Positions 13,918 to 15,129 of a stretch of 15,129 bases of DNA are shown here, one piece after another. A model generated the notes under the pieces. It ran no database searches. It was given only the letters and a program-made list of their open reading frames with translations, and had not been told where the DNA came from. The DNA is from Caulobacteraceae bacterium. GTDB lineage: Bacteria > Pseudomonadota > Alphaproteobacteria > Caulobacterales > Caulobacteraceae. Made by a program: the position numbers and the translations under genes. The first letter of the stretch is position 1, and each line of letters begins with the position of its first letter. Where the stretch lies: NCBI GenBank assembly GCA_013815405.1, contig JACDGF010000011.1, positions 1 through 15,129 on the forward strand, written 5' to 3'.

Positions 13918-14990
13918 GACCCCTCCATCGTCTGGGCGGTGACCCGCCAGGCGCCGTCGAGCCAGGCGACGATCTCGCGGGCGGCGGGATGAGCGAAGCT
14001 GGCGTACCGCGCGCGCAGCCGCGCAGCCCGCTCACCTAGCCGGTCGAGGCCTGTGTCCTGGAGCCAGGCGAGATGCCCCCGCACGATCTCCGCCAGGTCG
14101 GCGCCGAGCACCGCCGCGGCCGCGCGCGCGAAGGCCGCGCCGTATTCGTAGCCCTCGGCCCGGCGATAGCTGTCGGCGAGGGTCAGGGCGGGGATGCGGG
14201 TCAGCACCGGCTGAAGGGCAGGGTTGACGGCGTGGGCCGCGATCCTTCCGGCCACGGACGCCGGACGCCCGGTGAAGGCCCGCAGATGGAGCGCTTGGGA
14301 CATCACCGGCCCGTCGTTGACCGGATAATTGTCCCAGAGGACCGGTTTTCGGCGCAGCTGATCGGCGACCCGCCCCAGATGGCCCGCCCCATATTCGCGC
14401 GAACAGACTTCCTCGCCGGTCCAGAAGATCTCGATACCCGGATCCAGCCCCGTGCCCAGATCCTCGAGATAGTGCTCGGGCCGGGGGCCGAAGACCCGGT
14501 CGAGCACCGGATCGTCACTGTAGTAGGTCGGGCAAAGGATGACTCGCGACGCGTTGGTGCGCTCGGCGATCCAGTGGAGGATGGCGATCTGGCGCTCCGC
14601 CAGATCCGGCAGGTCGCCGCGCATGTCGTCGAACAGGACGGCAAGATCCTGAATGCCCACGGCGGCCAGGTCTGCGAGCTTGCGGGCCAGGGCTTCCCTG
14701 GCCTCCGCATCGAAGGCGCGGTAGATTTCGAAGGGGCTCAGTCCGACGCCGAATCGCACGTCAAGGCGGGCGCAATGCTCCGCCATCCCCCGCAGCCCGT
14801 CCCGGGTTTCCTTCGGGAAATCTTCCCGCCAGCGGCGGCGCAGGAATGGATCGGCCTTGGGCGCGTAGAGGAAGAAGCCGTAGCCGTGCGGGGCCAGGAA
14901 GGCCATCGTCTCGCGCCGCGCATCCCAGGGCCATGGCGTCCCGTAGTAGCCTTCGATCAGGCCCAGTTCCACGTCCGGCGTTCCGGTCAA
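13914..14990 (-). CDS. GH84 beta-N-acetylglucosaminidase (bacterial O-GlcNAcase-like)
   Basis: GH84 enzymes remove beta-linked N-acetylglucosamine by substrate-assisted catalysis using two neighbouring aspartates. The 358-aa product holds the whole (beta/alpha)8 domain. It begins GLIEGYYGTPWPWDARRETM (10-29), then FFLYAPKADPF (39-49) and the catalytic pair in VLFDDMRGD (118-126; D121 and D122). YYSDDP, IEIFWTGEEV and LWDNYPVND follow, all typical of the family. No signal peptide is seen, so it acts in the cytosol. I take the start as TTG at 14990-14988, which overlaps the stop of the upstream gene (TTGA). GTG at 14972 is an alternative. The longer ATG start at 15062 would overlap 73 nt of the sulfotransferase-like C-terminus in another frame and adds a low-complexity Ala/Gly/Arg stretch, so it is rejected. 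Confidence 0.88.
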   Translation of the reverse strand: MTGTPDVELGLIEGYYGTPWPWDARRETMAFLAPHGYGFFLYAPKADPFLRRRWREDFPKETRDGLRGMAEHCARLDVRFGVGLSPFEIYRAFDAEAREALARKLADLAAVGIQDLAVLFDDMRGDLPDLAERQIAILHWIAERTNASRVILCPTYYSDDPVLDRVFGPRPEHYLEDLGTGLDPGIEIFWTGEEVCSREYGAGHLGRVADQLRRKPVLWDNYPVNDGPVMSQALHLRAFTGRPASVAGRIAAHAVNPALQPVLTRIPALTLADSYRRAEGYEYGAAFARAAAAVLGADLAEIVRGHLAWLQDTGLDRLGERAARLRARYASFAHPAAREIVAWLDGAWRVTAQTMEGS

Positions 14991-15129
14991 CCCCGCCAGG
15001 TTTCGAGCGCCGGTCCCAGCGCCTCCTTCAGCGGGGCGAGCCAGGGCTCGAAGTGGCGCCATTGGTCCAGGCCGTCGCGAAAGATCGGCGTGCGGACCTG
15101 CTCCGAGCTGGCGGTCCTCACCGCCCGAT
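14987..15129 (-). CDS. C-terminal end of a sulfotransferase-like protein (partial)
   Basis: The window cuts this gene; only the last 46 residues are visible, ending at TGA 14989-14987. They read RAVRTASSEQVRTPIFRDGL, then DQWRHFEPWLAPLKEALGPA and LETWRG. The pattern QVRxPI...WRxxEPxLxPL matches the C-terminus of sulfotransferases, commonly TPR-containing sulfotransferase-family proteins in alphaproteobacteria. Its stop overlaps the GH84 start (TTGA), so it is the first visible gene of a three-gene minus-strand operon. Whether TPR repeats are present cannot be seen. Confidence 0.6.
   Translation of the reverse strand, partial: RAVRTASSEQVRTPIFRDGLDQWRHFEPWLAPLKEALGPALETWRG

Noticed and set aside
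12848..14035. A 395-codon minus-strand open frame overlapping the permease in another frame
   Set aside because: The permease frame gives about twelve transmembrane segments and the APC signature, whereas this frame yields Arg/Gly-rich noise.

Overview
The window is GC-rich, densely coding DNA with short spacers, many GTG starts and 4-nt stop/start overlaps. Its gene content is a TTG-started GH84 glycosidase, DUF2141, a secreted purple-acid-phosphatase-like enzyme, and a Panacea/SocA-type toxin-antitoxin pair. This suits an alphaproteobacterium, most likely Caulobacterales (Caulobacter/Phenylobacterium-like). That placement rests on gene content and style; there is no rRNA or other marker here to prove it.

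Left flank (1-1011): the start of an unknown minus-strand gene, a small conserved cytosolic protein (86-517, minus), then a divergent small secreted Cys-rich protein (685-1011) followed by a perfect 24-nt palindrome that may terminate transcription.

Defence island (about 1080-7017): a decayed type I restriction-modification operon on the plus strand. hsdR is cut off after helicase motif III and joined directly to the linker and second half of hsdS. One apparent deletion thus removed the end of R and the start of S. The hsdS remnant carries a further frameshift. Next come two small unrecognised or DUF genes (3040-3537 and 3534-4286, the second DUF1828/DUF1829-like), then an intact hsdM (4283-5737). 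All joints overlap by 4 nt (GTGA, GTGA, ATGA), so the two extra genes are built into the operon between S and M. Convergent to it, 22 nt away, lies a two-gene minus-strand operon: a Panacea (SocA-like) antitoxin (6463-7017) overlapping a 241-aa partner (5760-6485), which I propose is the toxin. This stretch looks lower in GC than its surroundings.

Centre and right: a 305-nt spacer with an excellent extended -10 promoter and two hairpins leads into a 1068-aa exported beta-propeller protein with many Asp-box repeats (7323-10529). A nested inverted-repeat element (10543-10617) separates it from a convergent secreted metallophosphoesterase (10630-11868, minus). A divergent spacer with a plausible promoter leads to a secreted DUF2141 protein (12084-12527). 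Finally, a minus-strand operon reads leftward: the C-terminal end of a sulfotransferase-like gene (14987-15129), a cytosolic GH84 N-acetylglucosaminidase (13914-14990) and an APC-type permease (12517-13917), coupled by TTGA and GTGA overlaps. This set suggests uptake and hydrolysis of GlcNAc-containing compounds.

The most interesting material is the pair of unknown genes built into the hsd operon, the hsdR-hsdS deletion scar, and the Panacea pair with its uncharacterised partner. I saw no tRNA, rRNA, CRISPR array or transposase.
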